DNA of 64,000 nt from Nocardioides sp. SR21. Lineage in GTDB: Bacteria; Actinomycetota; Actinomycetes; Propionibacteriales; Nocardioidaceae. This document shows, in pieces, positions 8,757 through 19,143 of this stretch. The stretch is from the NCBI RefSeq assembly GCF_022761125.1, contig NZ_JAKWJR010000006.1:124001-188000 (forward strand). The letters run 5' to 3'. Each line of letters begins with the position of its first letter. The stretch's first letter is position 1. The position numbers and the translations under genes are program-made. The notes under the pieces are model-generated. The model searched no databases and was not told the DNA's origin. It worked only from the letters and a program-made list of their open reading frames with translations.

Positions 8757-9889
8757 TGGAGGCGTTGGTCCGGGACCTGGCGCCCCAGGTCCTCGGTGTC
8801 CTCGTCCGCCGCGGAGCCGACTTCGCGGCGGCCGAGGACGCCGTCCAGGAGGCGCTGGTCGAGGCGGTACGCCGCTGGCCCGACGACCCGCCCGCCGACC
8901 CGAAGCCGTGGCTGATCACGGTCGCCTGGCGGAAGTTCATCGACGCGAGCCGCCGGGAGTCCGCGCGGCGGACGCGTGAGGAGCGGATCCACGACGAGCC
9001 CGCTCCAGGTCCGGCCGAGGAGCACGACGACACCCTGCAGCTGCTGTTCCTGTGCTGCCACCCGGCGCTGACGCCGGCGTCCGCGGTGGCCCTCACGCTG
9101 CGCGCGGTGGGCGGGCTCACCACCGCGCAGATCGCCGACGCCTACCTCGTGCCGGAGCCGACGATGGGGCAGCGGATCAGCCGCGCGAAGCGCACCGTCG
9201 CGGACGCCGGGGTCGGGGCGCCCGGCGACCTGTCGCGCGTCCTCAAGGTCCTGTACCTCGTGTTCAACGAGGGCTACTCCGGCGACGTCGACCTGGCCGC
9301 GGAGGCGATCCGGCTGACCCGGATGCTGATGCGCGCCAGCGACGAGCCCGAGGTGGCCGGCCTGCTGGCCCTGATGCTGCTCCACCACGCGCGGCGTACC
9401 GCCCGGTGGACGGCGGACGGTGCGCTGGTCCCGCTCGCGGAGCAGGACCGGTCGCTGTGGGACACCGCGCTGATCGCCGAAGGAGTGGAGATCCTCCAGG
9501 CGGCGCTGGCGAAGGACCGGCTCGGCGAGTACCAGTGCCAGGCCGCGATCGCCGCCCTGCACTGCGATGCGCGCTCGACCGAGGAGACCGACTGGACGCA
9601 GGTCCTGGAGTGGTACGACGAGCTGGTGAGTCTCACCGACTCACCTGTCGTCGCGCTCAACCGGGCTGTCGCGGTCGGCGAGGCCGACGGCCCGCTGGCC
9701 GGGCTGCGGGCGCTGCAGGAGGTGCCCGCCGACGTACCCCGCCGGACGGCGGTCGAGGCGTGGCTCCACGAGCGTGCCGGTGACGTCGCGATCGCCGCGA
9801 CCCTCTACGCGCAGGCCGCGAGTGCGGCGCGCAGCACCGCCGAGCGCGACCACCTCACGAAGCAGGCGGCCCGGCTGCGGCACGGCTAG
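8756..9889 (+). CDS. RNA polymerase sigma factor, ECF42 group with C-terminal TPR-like extension
   Basis: 377 aa, about twice a plain ECF factor. Region 2 lies in the first ~75 residues (FAAAEDAVQEALVEAVRRWP), region 4 follows near 100-165 (LTTAQIADAYLVPEPTMGQRISRAKR), and a long helical extension from about 170 (LKVLYLVFNEGYSG, LALMLLHHARR, LNRAVAVGEADGP) is the DUF6596/TPR-like domain diagnostic of ECF42. This group has no dedicated anti-sigma factor; the extension is thought to control activity. Co-encoded with a DGPF protein. The stop overlaps the convergent next gene through a shared CTAG. Confidence 0.9.
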   Translation: MEALVRDLAPQVLGVLVRRGADFAAAEDAVQEALVEAVRRWPDDPPADPKPWLITVAWRKFIDASRRESARRTREERIHDEPAPGPAEEHDDTLQLLFLCCHPALTPASAVALTLRAVGGLTTAQIADAYLVPEPTMGQRISRAKRTVADAGVGAPGDLSRVLKVLYLVFNEGYSGDVDLAAEAIRLTRMLMRASDEPEVAGLLALMLLHHARRTARWTADGALVPLAEQDRSLWDTALIAEGVEILQAALAKDRLGEYQCQAAIAALHCDARSTEETDWTQVLEWYDELVSLTDSPVVALNRAVAVGEADGPLAGLRALQEVPADVPRRTAVEAWLHERAGDVAIAATLYAQAASAARSTAERDHLTKQAARLRHG

Positions 9890-10617
9890 AGGACGACCGA
9901 CCCCGACGTCGCCACCGCGCTGCCGATCAGGAACGACAGCAGGAACGCCCAGCCGCCGGTGAGCCGGCCCTCGGTGCGCGCGGGCGTCGGACGGAACGAG
10001 GTCGCGCCGCTGAGGAACAGGAACGCGAGGGTGCCCACGGGCGCGGCCAGGCCCAGCAGCCAGAACCACGCCCAGCGGGTCGCCCGGTGCGGCTCCGGGC
10101 CGCGGATCAGCAGCCACAGCGCGCCGATGAACGTGGCGAGCCCCACCATCAACGTCCAGCCGGGGAGCTGCCAGCCGCTGACCGGCGGCGACCCGAACGT
10201 GATGCGGAACCCGAACTCACCGACCCCGCCGGCCTCCCCGGAGCGCGTGGTGCGCAGGTCCGGGTCCATCTGCCGGAGCTCCTCGTCCACCCGGCCGCGC
10301 ACGGTGGGGACGTCGTCGCTCCACGTCATCGACCACGACGACCCGCGCTGCTTGACGGTCGACTCGTAGACCTCCGTGACCCGCGGGACCCATCGATCCC
10401 GCCAGTGCACCTCGGCAACCGCGCTGCCGCGCCCGTGGCCGTCCGGAAGGCCGCCGGCGACCCGGATCTCGTCGACCCGGCCGTCCTGGACCGCGGACAC
10501 CAGGTCGTCGTACGAGGCCGCCCGAGCGCCCACGAGCAGCATCGCGGCAATCGTCGCCAGGCAGCCGAGGACCAGCGCCCACGCGACACAGCGCGTCGCG
10601 ACCTCCCGAGTGATCAC
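9886..10617 (-). CDS. Hypothetical membrane protein
   Basis: 243 aa from the GTG at 10617, which overlaps the upstream hydrolase stop as GTGA. An N-terminal helix (about 10-30) is followed by a soluble outer segment of about 100 residues (AASYDDLVSAVQDGRVDEIRV, acidic), then three C-terminal helices containing FIGALWLLIRG and WFWLLGLAAPVGTLAFLFL. No recognised family. Its stop TAG is shared with the ECF42 stop on the other strand. Confidence 0.65.
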   Translation of the reverse strand: MITREVATRCVAWALVLGCLATIAAMLLVGARAASYDDLVSAVQDGRVDEIRVAGGLPDGHGRGSAVAEVHWRDRWVPRVTEVYESTVKQRGSSWSMTWSDDVPTVRGRVDEELRQMDPDLRTTRSGEAGGVGEFGFRITFGSPPVSGWQLPGWTLMVGLATFIGALWLLIRGPEPHRATRWAWFWLLGLAAPVGTLAFLFLSGATSFRPTPARTEGRLTGGWAFLLSFLIGSAVATSGSVVL

Positions 10618-11297
10618 CGCGCGAACGGTACGGCAAGCGCGGCAACCGCCACCGGCCCCTCGACGTGCGCGTTGTGGCCGAGACCGGGCAGCGTGACCGG
10701 GGCGTCGGCGACCATCGGGTCGTGCTCGCCGCGCGCCAGCACCACGGGGCAGGCCGCCCGCGCGAGCAGGCCGGCCAGGTCCGGGACACCCACGCCGAAG
10801 GTCGCGGGGTCCTGGGCGACCCGCCACCCGTCCGGCGTCTCGACGATCCCGGCGTCGGCGCCGGCAGGGTCGGCGAGCCCGGCCAGCCTGAGATAGCGCG
10901 CGACCGCCTCGTCCCGGGTCGGGTAGAAGGTCGCCGACCGCTCCACCATCCTCCGGGCGGACGCGACGTGCTCCTCGGGCCAGTCGACCTTCACCCCGAA
11001 CGCCACGACCGCGCTGGCGACGTCGGCCAGCTCGAGGGCGACGACCCCGCCCATCGAGTGCCCCAGCACGATCACCTCGCGGTCAGCGGGGAGCAACGGG
11101 CGTACGGCGTCCGCGTGCCGGGCGAACGTGTACGGCGGTGCCCAGGCGCTGCGCCCGTGCCCCGGCAGGTCGACCGCCAGCCAGCCACCCGGCCAGGCGT
11201 CCTGAACGCCGGTCCACACCTCGGCCGTCGCGCCGAGCCCGTGCAGCAGCACCAGCAGCGGACCGGAGTCCGCGCCACCGCGTCGCGACCAGATCAT
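10614..11297 (-). CDS. Alpha/beta hydrolase
   Basis: 227 aa. Canonical fold markers: LLHGLG oxyanion segment (17-22), nucleophile elbow GHSMGG with Ser81, and a C-terminal LPGLGHNAHVEGP providing the likely catalytic His. No signal peptide. The GTGA overlap couples it to the membrane protein downstream. Substrate unknown; it falls in the broad esterase/peptidase-like group. Confidence 0.8.
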   Translation of the reverse strand: MIWSRRGGADSGPLLVLLHGLGATAEVWTGVQDAWPGGWLAVDLPGHGRSAWAPPYTFARHADAVRPLLPADREVIVLGHSMGGVVALELADVASAVVAFGVKVDWPEEHVASARRMVERSATFYPTRDEAVARYLRLAGLADPAGADAGIVETPDGWRVAQDPATFGVGVPDLAGLLARAACPVVLARGEHDPMVADAPVTLPGLGHNAHVEGPVAVAALAVPFAR

Positions 11298-11306
11298 GGC
11301 GGCACG

Positions 11307-11561
11307 CTAGCCGAGCAGGAGGATCAGGCCGCCCGCGATCACGGCCGCGACGAGCAGCCCGACCGCGAACCGCCGCAAGTGCGACGCCCCGATCATCGCG
11401 GCGACCAGGCCCACGAACACGAACGTGACCGCCAGCGCGACGTCCCGGGCGCCGTACCGCCAGACGGCGCCCACCAGCAGCCCGGCGGCGACACCGAGGA
11501 CGGCGCCGGGGATCCAGCCGGGGCGCCGACGGTGAGGGACACGGAACTCCGGGAGCGCCAT
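11307..11561 (-). CDS. Small hypothetical membrane protein
   Basis: 84 aa from the ATG at 11561, which overlaps the PucR gene's TGA by 1 bp; longer readings of this frame are Arg-rich antisense noise. After a basic N-terminus (VPHRRRPGW) there are three hydrophobic helices (about 17-35, 41-59, 64-83). Family unknown. Tight coupling to the PucR-type regulator suggests the same transcript. Confidence 0.6.
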   Translation of the reverse strand: MALPEFRVPHRRRPGWIPGAVLGVAAGLLVGAVWRYGARDVALAVTFVFVGLVAAMIGASHLRRFAVGLLVAAVIAGGLILLLG

Positions 11562-12769
11562 CAGTCGGTCCGCGCGGCCAGCAGCCCGAGCTCGAGCAGC
11601 AGCTTGTCCCGTGGGGTCGAGAGCGACCGCCCGGTGAGCTCCTCGATCTGCTTCGCGCGGTAGATGACGGTGTTGCGGTGGCAGTACAGCGACTCGGCCG
11701 CGTGCTTGGCGGAGCCGTCGTGCTCGAGGAGCGCGACCAGCGTCTGGCGCAGGGTGTCGGCGGCGTGCGGCGGCTGCGCCAGGATCGGCGCGACCGTCTC
11801 GCGCACGAGCAGCGCCGCGACCTCGGGGCTGCCGGCGAGCAGCACCTCGGGCAGCCGCTGGCTGACCGCGACCACGCACGGCTCACCGGCCGGCAGCGTC
11901 TCGGTGGCACGGGCGGCGAGCTGGAAGGCGGTCGCGAACCCGGCCATCCCGTCGACCGACGAAGCGACCGCGGCGCGACCGGTCGCGAGCGGCGCCAGGT
12001 GCTCGGCGAGGGCGGCGTCGCGCGGCAGGTCGCCGGCGAGCAGGCCGAAGTACAGGCCGCCGCGCACGTGCCAGTGCGACACGATCCCGAGGCGTTCCAG
12101 CCGGTCGGTGGACGCGATCAGCGGCTCGTCGAGCGAGCCGTCGTACGGCGCCACCACGCACGCGACCGACATCTCGGGGCCGAGGCCGAGGACCTCGCGG
12201 GCGTCGGTGGCGAAGTCGGGGTCGGCGCCGCGGCCCTCGACGAGCGCGTCGAGGGTGCGCTGCTGGCGCTGCAGGTCGCGCCGCTGCAGCCGGGCGCTCT
12301 CGCGCCGGTAGGCCTCGATGAACACCGCGTTCTGCACGTCGAGCGCGGACCACACCTGCTGGCCCGCGATCAGCAGCACCTGCTCGTCGACGTTGTCGAG
12401 GGCGCCCTGGGCGAGCAGCGCCTCCCACAGCACGCGGGTGCCGAGCGTGTAGGCGTTGAGCACCAGCTCCATGGGGATCTGCTGTCGAGCGCGCCGGCGA
12501 CCGGTCTCGCGCCAGAGCTCGGCCGTGACGTGGGTGGCGTCGGCGACGCCGGCCATCGCCTCGATCCCGTGCCGGACGTGGTCGCGGGTGCTCGCGCGGA
12601 CGTCCACCTGGAACTCCGGGCCGGTGCGCTCGTAGAGCTCGGCGTCCTTCTCCAGCAGCGACAGGCAGATGTCGTCGGCGACGGCGTCGGCCTGCCCGAG
12701 CACGGACATCCACGCCTCCGCAACCTGGGCCTCGAGCGCAGGCGTCACCTCCCCGGCGAACGGACGCAT
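11561..12769 (-). CDS. PucR-family transcriptional regulator (CdaR-like C-terminal HTH)
   Basis: 402 aa from the ATG at 12769. The N-terminal two thirds form a RsbRD/GGDEF-like regulatory region; the C-terminal 60 residues are the PucR/CdaR helix-turn-helix (HAAESLYCHRNTVIYRAKQIEELTGRSL). Such proteins usually activate or repress an adjacent catabolic operon in response to its substrate. It is divergent from the ABC importer, sharing a 157-bp intergenic region, and is the obvious candidate regulator of it. Confidence 0.88.
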   Translation of the reverse strand: MRPFAGEVTPALEAQVAEAWMSVLGQADAVADDICLSLLEKDAELYERTGPEFQVDVRASTRDHVRHGIEAMAGVADATHVTAELWRETGRRRARQQIPMELVLNAYTLGTRVLWEALLAQGALDNVDEQVLLIAGQQVWSALDVQNAVFIEAYRRESARLQRRDLQRQQRTLDALVEGRGADPDFATDAREVLGLGPEMSVACVVAPYDGSLDEPLIASTDRLERLGIVSHWHVRGGLYFGLLAGDLPRDAALAEHLAPLATGRAAVASSVDGMAGFATAFQLAARATETLPAGEPCVVAVSQRLPEVLLAGSPEVAALLVRETVAPILAQPPHAADTLRQTLVALLEHDGSAKHAAESLYCHRNTVIYRAKQIEELTGRSLSTPRDKLLLELGLLAARTD

Positions 12770-12926
12770 GGAGGCACCTTCGCACCCGGAGCACAAATTG
12801 CGCCAGACCCACCCCCAGGACATGGCGCTCAGCCCGACACCTGCTGTGCCCTGCGCCCAATGCGCATCCTGTGCGCTCCGACCAAGGTGGTGCCCGTCAC
12901 AGTCCGGGCCGTGAGGGAGGAACGCC

Positions 12927-14404
<1,478 letters not shown>

Positions 14405-14415
14405 CAGGAGGAACC

Positions 14416-15294
14416 GTGCAACAGCTCGTGAACACCCTCCTCGGCGGACTGACGCTCGGCATGGTCTACGCCGCGTTCGCCCTTGCCCTGGTGATGATCT
14501 GGCGCTCGACGCGGATCGTGAACTTCGCCCAGGCGCCGATGGCGATGGTCACGACGTTCATCGCCCTGCGGATCATCGAGGCCGGCCACTCGTACTGGCT
14601 CGGCTTCGCGGCCGCGCTGCTCGCGGGACTCCTCCTGGGCGCCCTGGTCGAGCGGGTGCTGGTCCGGCCGGTCGAGGGCAAGGCGGAGATCAACGCGGTG
14701 ATCCTCACCCTCGGCCTGTTCATCGTGCTGCACGCGCTCGCCTCGGTCGTGTTCGGCAACCGCTACCGCTCCTTCCCTGCCGCGTTCGGCATCCGCGGGA
14801 TGGAGGTCGGCGACATGACGATCGCCCTGACGGGCTTCGGGATCTTCACGATCCTCGCGGTGCTCGCGGTGATGGGCCTGCTGGTGCTGCTGTTCCGCTT
14901 CACCGACCTCGGGCTGCGGATGCGCGCGTCGGCGTACAACCAGGAGGTCGCGCGGCTGCTCGGCGTCCGCGTCGGCCACATGCTCACCCTGGGCTGGGCT
15001 CTCGCCTCGCTCGTGGGCTCGTTGGCGGGCCTCCTCATCGCCGGCGGCAGCCTCGTGCACCCGGGCTACATGGACGCGGTCGTCGTCTACGGCTTCGTCG
15101 CCGCGGTGCTCGGCGGCCTCGACAGCCCGGCCGGCGCCGTGGTCGGCGGGCTGCTGCTCGGGGTCTCGCTGAGCCTGGTCTCCGGGTACGTCGGCTCGGA
15201 GCTGGTCGCGCTCGCCGCGCTCGCGATCCTGATGGTGGTCCTGCTGCTCCGGCCGCAGGGCCTGTTCGCCCAGGCCCGGGAGCGACGCGTATGA
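14416..15294 (+). CDS. LIV-type ABC transporter permease (LivH-type)
   Basis: 292 aa, GTG start at 14416 after CAGGAGGA. About eight membrane helices. Has LivH landmarks: an N-terminal LGMVYAAFALALVMIWRSTRIVNFAQ segment with the conserved NFAQ/NFAHG position, and a C-terminal GFVAAVLGGLDSPAGAVVGGLLLG coupling region. Forms the translocation channel with the LivM-type subunit; overlaps it by 4 bp. Confidence 0.9.
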   Translation: MQQLVNTLLGGLTLGMVYAAFALALVMIWRSTRIVNFAQAPMAMVTTFIALRIIEAGHSYWLGFAAALLAGLLLGALVERVLVRPVEGKAEINAVILTLGLFIVLHALASVVFGNRYRSFPAAFGIRGMEVGDMTIALTGFGIFTILAVLAVMGLLVLLFRFTDLGLRMRASAYNQEVARLLGVRVGHMLTLGWALASLVGSLAGLLIAGGSLVHPGYMDAVVVYGFVAAVLGGLDSPAGAVVGGLLLGVSLSLVSGYVGSELVALAALAILMVVLLLRPQGLFAQARERRV

Positions 15295-16334
15295 CGCGCC
15301 TCGGCAGGCTGCTGCGCAGCCACCTCGTCGTCGCGGCGCTGGGCGTCGTGATGATCGTGCTGGTGCTGAGCAGCGTCAACGACTTCCGCGCCGTCCAGCT
15401 CACGCAGATGGCCTACCTCGGCATCGCCGCCGGCGGCCTCACGATCCTCACCGGGCTCAACGGCCAGATCTCGCTGGGCCACGGCGCGCTGATGGCGATC
15501 GGCGCGTACACGACCGCCCTGCTCCTGCAGGACGACGAGCCGGCGCTGCCCCTGCTGGTGATCCTCGTCGTCGCGACCGCCGTGACGCTGGCCGTCGGTG
15601 CCCTGATCGGCATCGCCGCCGCGCGCCTGCACGGGCCGTACCTCGCCGGCGCCACCCTCGCGCTCGCCGTCGCCGTCCCCGGCATCGCGCTGTACTTCGG
15701 CGACGCCCTCGGCGGCGAGCAGGGCCTGCGCGTCCGGGTGCCCGACGCGCCCGGCTGGGTGCTCGACGCGGCGTACTTCGTCACCGGCCAGGACCTCACG
15801 CCGAGCAAGTACGTCGCCTACCTCGGTTGGTTCACCCTCGTGGTCGCGTACGTCGCACTCGCGAACCTCTCGCGCAGCCGGGTCGGCCGGCGCTGGCGCG
15901 CCGTACGCGACGACGACGTGGCGGCCGAGGTCGCCGGCATCGGGCTCGGCCGCGCGCGGGTGTCGGCGTTCGTCGTGAGCGCCGCGGCCGCCGGCGCCGC
16001 CGGGTTCGTGATGGCGACCTCGGTCCGGCTGGCCGCACCCAGCGGGTTCTCCCTGACGCTGAGCCTCACCCTCCTCACGGCCGTCGTGCTCGGCGGACTC
16101 GGCAGCCTGACCGGCGCGCTGGTGGGCGCCGCGCTGCTGACCTTCCTGCCCGGCGTCGTCACCGACGCCGGCGTGGGCGCCGGTCTCGACGACATCCGCG
16201 CCGCCGAGCTCGCCCCGCTGGTCTACGGGGTCGTCATGGTCGCGGTCATCCTGCTCGCCCCCTCCGGCCTCGTCGGCAGCCTGCGCTCCGTCTGGCTGCG
16301 CCACCGCACCACCGTCAAAGGAGAAACGCCATGA
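15291..16334 (+). CDS. LIV-type ABC transporter permease (LivM-type)
   Basis: 347 aa, ATGA-coupled to the LivH-type gene. About eight to ten membrane helices with the LivM signature TGLNGQISLGHGALMAIGAYT and the conserved C-terminal VVLGGLGSLTGALVGAALLTFLP. It contains a longer central cytoplasmic/outer loop (EQGLRVRVPDAPGW). Followed by the binding-protein gene with another ATGA overlap. Confidence 0.9.
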   Translation: MTRLGRLLRSHLVVAALGVVMIVLVLSSVNDFRAVQLTQMAYLGIAAGGLTILTGLNGQISLGHGALMAIGAYTTALLLQDDEPALPLLVILVVATAVTLAVGALIGIAAARLHGPYLAGATLALAVAVPGIALYFGDALGGEQGLRVRVPDAPGWVLDAAYFVTGQDLTPSKYVAYLGWFTLVVAYVALANLSRSRVGRRWRAVRDDDVAAEVAGIGLGRARVSAFVVSAAAAGAAGFVMATSVRLAAPSGFSLTLSLTLLTAVVLGGLGSLTGALVGAALLTFLPGVVTDAGVGAGLDDIRAAELAPLVYGVVMVAVILLAPSGLVGSLRSVWLRHRTTVKGETP

Positions 16335-17680
16335 GGACACGCCACAGGAGGCTGGCCGGCGCGGTCAGCATCCTCACTTCCCTGCTCCTGGTCGCCGCCT
16401 GCGGCGCCGGCGGGCGCTCTGACGACGACGGCGACGGTGACGGCGGCAGCGCCTCCGACGTCGGTGTCACCGCTGACTCCATCAAGATCGGCGGCACCTT
16501 CCCGCTGACCGGCGTGGCCGCTCCCGGCTACAGCGAGATCCCCACCGGCGCGCAGGCCTACTTCGACTGGGTCAACGACAACGGCGGCGTCTACGGGCGC
16601 TCGATCGACTTCGAGGTCAAGGACGACGGCTACGACCCGACCAAGACCAGCAGCCTCACCAACGAGCTGGTGCTGCAGGACCAGGTGTTCGCGACCGTCG
16701 GCTCGCTCGGCACGCCCACCCACAGCGCGGTCGTCGACTTCCTCAACGACGAGGAGGTGCCGGACCTGTTCGTCTCGTCCGGCTCGCTGCAGTGGGGCGA
16801 CGACCCCGAGGCCCGACCGATGACGTTCGGCTGGCAGCCCGACTACGAGATCGAGGGCAAGATCATCGGCCAGTACGTCGCCGAGGAGATGCCCGACGCC
16901 AAGGTCGGCCTCTTCCTCCAGGACGACGACTTCGGCGAGGACGCGGAGCTGGGCGTCCGGCAGTACCTCGACGAGCAGATCGTCGACGTGCAGCGCTACA
17001 CCTCCGGCAACACCGACATCGGCCCGCAGATCGCGGGGCTGCAGGCCAGCAAGCCCGACATCGTGCTCGCGTTCACGACGCCGTCGTACACCGCGCTCGC
17101 GCAGCTGGTCTCGCTGAAGCTCGGCTTCGCGCCGCAGTGGTACGTATCCAACGTCGGCTCGGACCCGGCACTGGTCGGCTCGCTGCTCGAGCAGTTCTCC
17201 GAGGGCGCGGTGCCCGGTGACGCGTCGGCGCTCAACGGCGTGATGTCGTCGGAGTACATCCCCGGCATCGACGCGCAGGACAACGCGTGGGTCCAGCTGT
17301 GGCAGCAGGTCTGGGACGCGCACGGCGCCAAGGGCGAGCTCACGAACTACCGGATCTACGGCATGTCCTGGGCGTACACGTTCGTGCAGGCGCTGCAGGC
17401 GGCCGGGGAGGACCTCACCCGCGAGGGCCTCGTCGACGCGCTGGAGGAGGTCGGCTCCTCGCTCGAGGGCCCGAACCTCGCGCCGTACCGCTACAGCGAC
17501 GACAGCCACCTCGGCATCTCCGGCCTGCAGCTCGTGCAGCTGGAGAACGGCGTGGGCGAGCCGCTCACCGACGTCCTGGTGACCGACATCGGCGACGCGG
17601 AGATCGCGACGGACGACTCGGGCCAGGCCGACGACGGTCCGCCGGACGGTGGCATCCCGGACGTCGACGCGGTCGACTGA
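16331..17680 (+). CDS. LIV-type ABC transporter substrate-binding lipoprotein
   Basis: 449 aa from the ATG at 16331. Lipoprotein signal with lipobox LVAAC (Cys24), an acidic Asp/Gly/Ser linker, then a type I periplasmic-binding fold (IKIGGTFPLTGVAAPGYSEI ... GVYGRSIDFEVKDDGYDP ... VGLFLQDDDFGEDAELG). Ends in an acidic Asp-rich tail. The family includes amino-acid, urea, amide and aromatic-acid receptors; the ligand is not deducible, and the nearby PucR regulator leaves nitrogenous or aromatic substrates both open. It ends 4 bp from a convergent gene, with no terminator hairpin between. Confidence 0.88.
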   Translation: MRTRHRRLAGAVSILTSLLLVAACGAGGRSDDDGDGDGGSASDVGVTADSIKIGGTFPLTGVAAPGYSEIPTGAQAYFDWVNDNGGVYGRSIDFEVKDDGYDPTKTSSLTNELVLQDQVFATVGSLGTPTHSAVVDFLNDEEVPDLFVSSGSLQWGDDPEARPMTFGWQPDYEIEGKIIGQYVAEEMPDAKVGLFLQDDDFGEDAELGVRQYLDEQIVDVQRYTSGNTDIGPQIAGLQASKPDIVLAFTTPSYTALAQLVSLKLGFAPQWYVSNVGSDPALVGSLLEQFSEGAVPGDASALNGVMSSEYIPGIDAQDNAWVQLWQQVWDAHGAKGELTNYRIYGMSWAYTFVQALQAAGEDLTREGLVDALEEVGSSLEGPNLAPYRYSDDSHLGISGLQLVQLENGVGEPLTDVLVTDIGDAEIATDDSGQADDGPPDGGIPDVDAVD

Positions 17681-17684
17681 GGCG

Positions 17685-18290
17685 TCAGGCCGGGCGGCTC
17701 TCGAGCACGCGGAACCCCTTCGCGCTCGCGAGCCGCTCGGTCGGCCAGCCCTGCTCGCCGAGCCACCGCTGCAGCGAGTCCGCGCCGAGGAACTTGCCGA
17801 CGACCATCACCAGGCGGCCGCCCGGCGCGAGCCGCGGCAGCCAGGTCAGCAGCAGCTCGTGCAGCGCCTGCTTGCCGATCCGGATCGGCGGGTTCGACCA
17901 GATCTCGTCGTACACCTCGTTGGTGGGCACCTGCTCGGGACGGCAGGCGATGAAGCGGCCCTGCACGCCCATCGCCTTCGCGTTCTCGTTGGCGAGCAGG
18001 ATCGCGCGGTCGTTGACGTCCACGGCGGTGATCGAGGCGAGGGGGACGGCGGCCGCGATCGCGAGCCCGATCGCGCCGTACCCGCAGCCCAGGTCGAGGA
18101 AGCGACCCTGCGCCGGGGCCTCGGTCTCACGGAACAGGATCGCGGTCGCGTGGTCGAGGTGCCCGCGGCTGAAGACGCCGGACCCGCTGACCAGCGTCAG
18201 CTCGTGGCCCCACACCTCGCAGGTGAAGGTCTCGCGCTCGAACGCGACCGTCGGGTCCGCGCTGAAGTAGTGGTCCTGCTCGTCACTCAC
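17685..18290 (-). CDS. Class I SAM-dependent methyltransferase, RsmC-like
   Basis: 201 aa from the GTG at 18290, which has GAGAGG six bases upstream and a GTGA overlap with the truA stop; an ATG at 18296 is the alternative but too close to that site. Motif [11 protein letters not shown] (66-75) and the NPPI tetrapeptide (133-136) mark an N-methyltransferase acting on guanine in RNA, as in RsmC/RlmG; only the catalytic half of those two-domain enzymes is present. Coupling to truA fits an RNA-modification role. Confidence 0.8.
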   Translation of the reverse strand: MSDEQDHYFSADPTVAFERETFTCEVWGHELTLVSGSGVFSRGHLDHATAILFRETEAPAQGRFLDLGCGYGAIGLAIAAAVPLASITAVDVNDRAILLANENAKAMGVQGRFIACRPEQVPTNEVYDEIWSNPPIRIGKQALHELLLTWLPRLAPGGRLVMVVGKFLGADSLQRWLGEQGWPTERLASAKGFRVLESRPA

Positions 18291-19108
18291 CCGCATGCCT
18301 CTCGGTCGTCGAGCGTGTCGAGACGCTTCGCTCTCGTCTGTACGGCGCGCGCCGCGAGGTCGGCGTCGGCCGGGTACGCGACCTCCTCCAGTGTCAGCCC
18401 GTGCGCGTGCACGACCGCCACCGCGGGGTTGCGCACCTCCGCCGACAGGATCTCGCCCGCCCACTCCACCGGCCGCCGGCCCTCACCGATCGCGATCAGG
18501 CAGCCGACCAGCGAGCGCACCATGCTGTGGCAGAACGCGTCCGCGCGGACAGTTCCCACGAGCACACCGTTCTCGTCCCGTACCCAGAACAGCTCCTCCA
18601 GCGTGCGGATCGTGGTCGCACCCTCGCGCTGCTTGCAGAACGACGCGAAGTCGTGGCGCCCGAGGAGCAGCGCCGAGGCGGCGTTCATCGCGTCCAGGTC
18701 CAGCGGCCGCGGCCAGGCGAGCACGTGGTTGCGGGTCAGCGGGTCGACGGCGCCGGGGCGGTCCGCGATCCGGTAGGCGTAGCGCCGCCAGAGCGCGCCG
18801 AACCGCGCGTCGAAACCCTCCGGCGCCTCGACGGCCCGGCGGATCCGCACGTCGGCGGGCAGGATCCCGTTGAGCCGGCGTACCAGCGGAGCGGGGTCGA
18901 TCGGCTCCTCGACGTCGAGGTGGGCCACCTGGCCGCGGGCGTGCACCCCGGAGTCGGTCCGGCCGGCGCACACCACGGCCACCGACTCGACGCGCAGCAG
19001 GGTGGCGAGCGCCGCCTGCAGCTCGCCCTGGACGGTACGCAGCCGCGGCTGGGCTGCCCAGCCGTGGAAGTCGGTGCCGTCGTAGGCGAGGTCGAGACGG
19101 ATGCGCAC
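18287..19108 (-). CDS. truA: tRNA pseudouridine(38-40) synthase TruA
   Basis: 273 aa, GTG start. Isomerises uridines 38-40 in the tRNA anticodon arm. Catalytic Asp52 is in [25 protein letters not shown] at the start and HDFASFCK later are TruA hallmarks. In most actinobacteria truA directly follows rplQ; here 4 kb of unrelated genes intervene. Its last codons lie in a sequence resembling a dispersed palindromic repeat (GGTCGTCGAGCGTGTCGAGAC at 18304-18324), so the C-terminal residues may derive from it. Confidence 0.93.
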   Translation of the reverse strand: MRIRLDLAYDGTDFHGWAAQPRLRTVQGELQAALATLLRVESVAVVCAGRTDSGVHARGQVAHLDVEEPIDPAPLVRRLNGILPADVRIRRAVEAPEGFDARFGALWRRYAYRIADRPGAVDPLTRNHVLAWPRPLDLDAMNAASALLLGRHDFASFCKQREGATTIRTLEELFWVRDENGVLVGTVRADAFCHSMVRSLVGCLIAIGEGRRPVEWAGEILSAEVRNPAVAVVHAHGLTLEEVAYPADADLAARAVQTRAKRLDTLDDREACG

Positions 19109-19143
19109 GACTCGCCATCCTATTGCGGGCGAGTCCTAGGCTC

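Noticed and set aside
17685..18296. ATG at 18296 as methyltransferase start
   Set aside because: GAGAGG is only one base from this ATG but six from the GTG at 18290, which also gives a GTGA overlap with truA; kept as an alternative.
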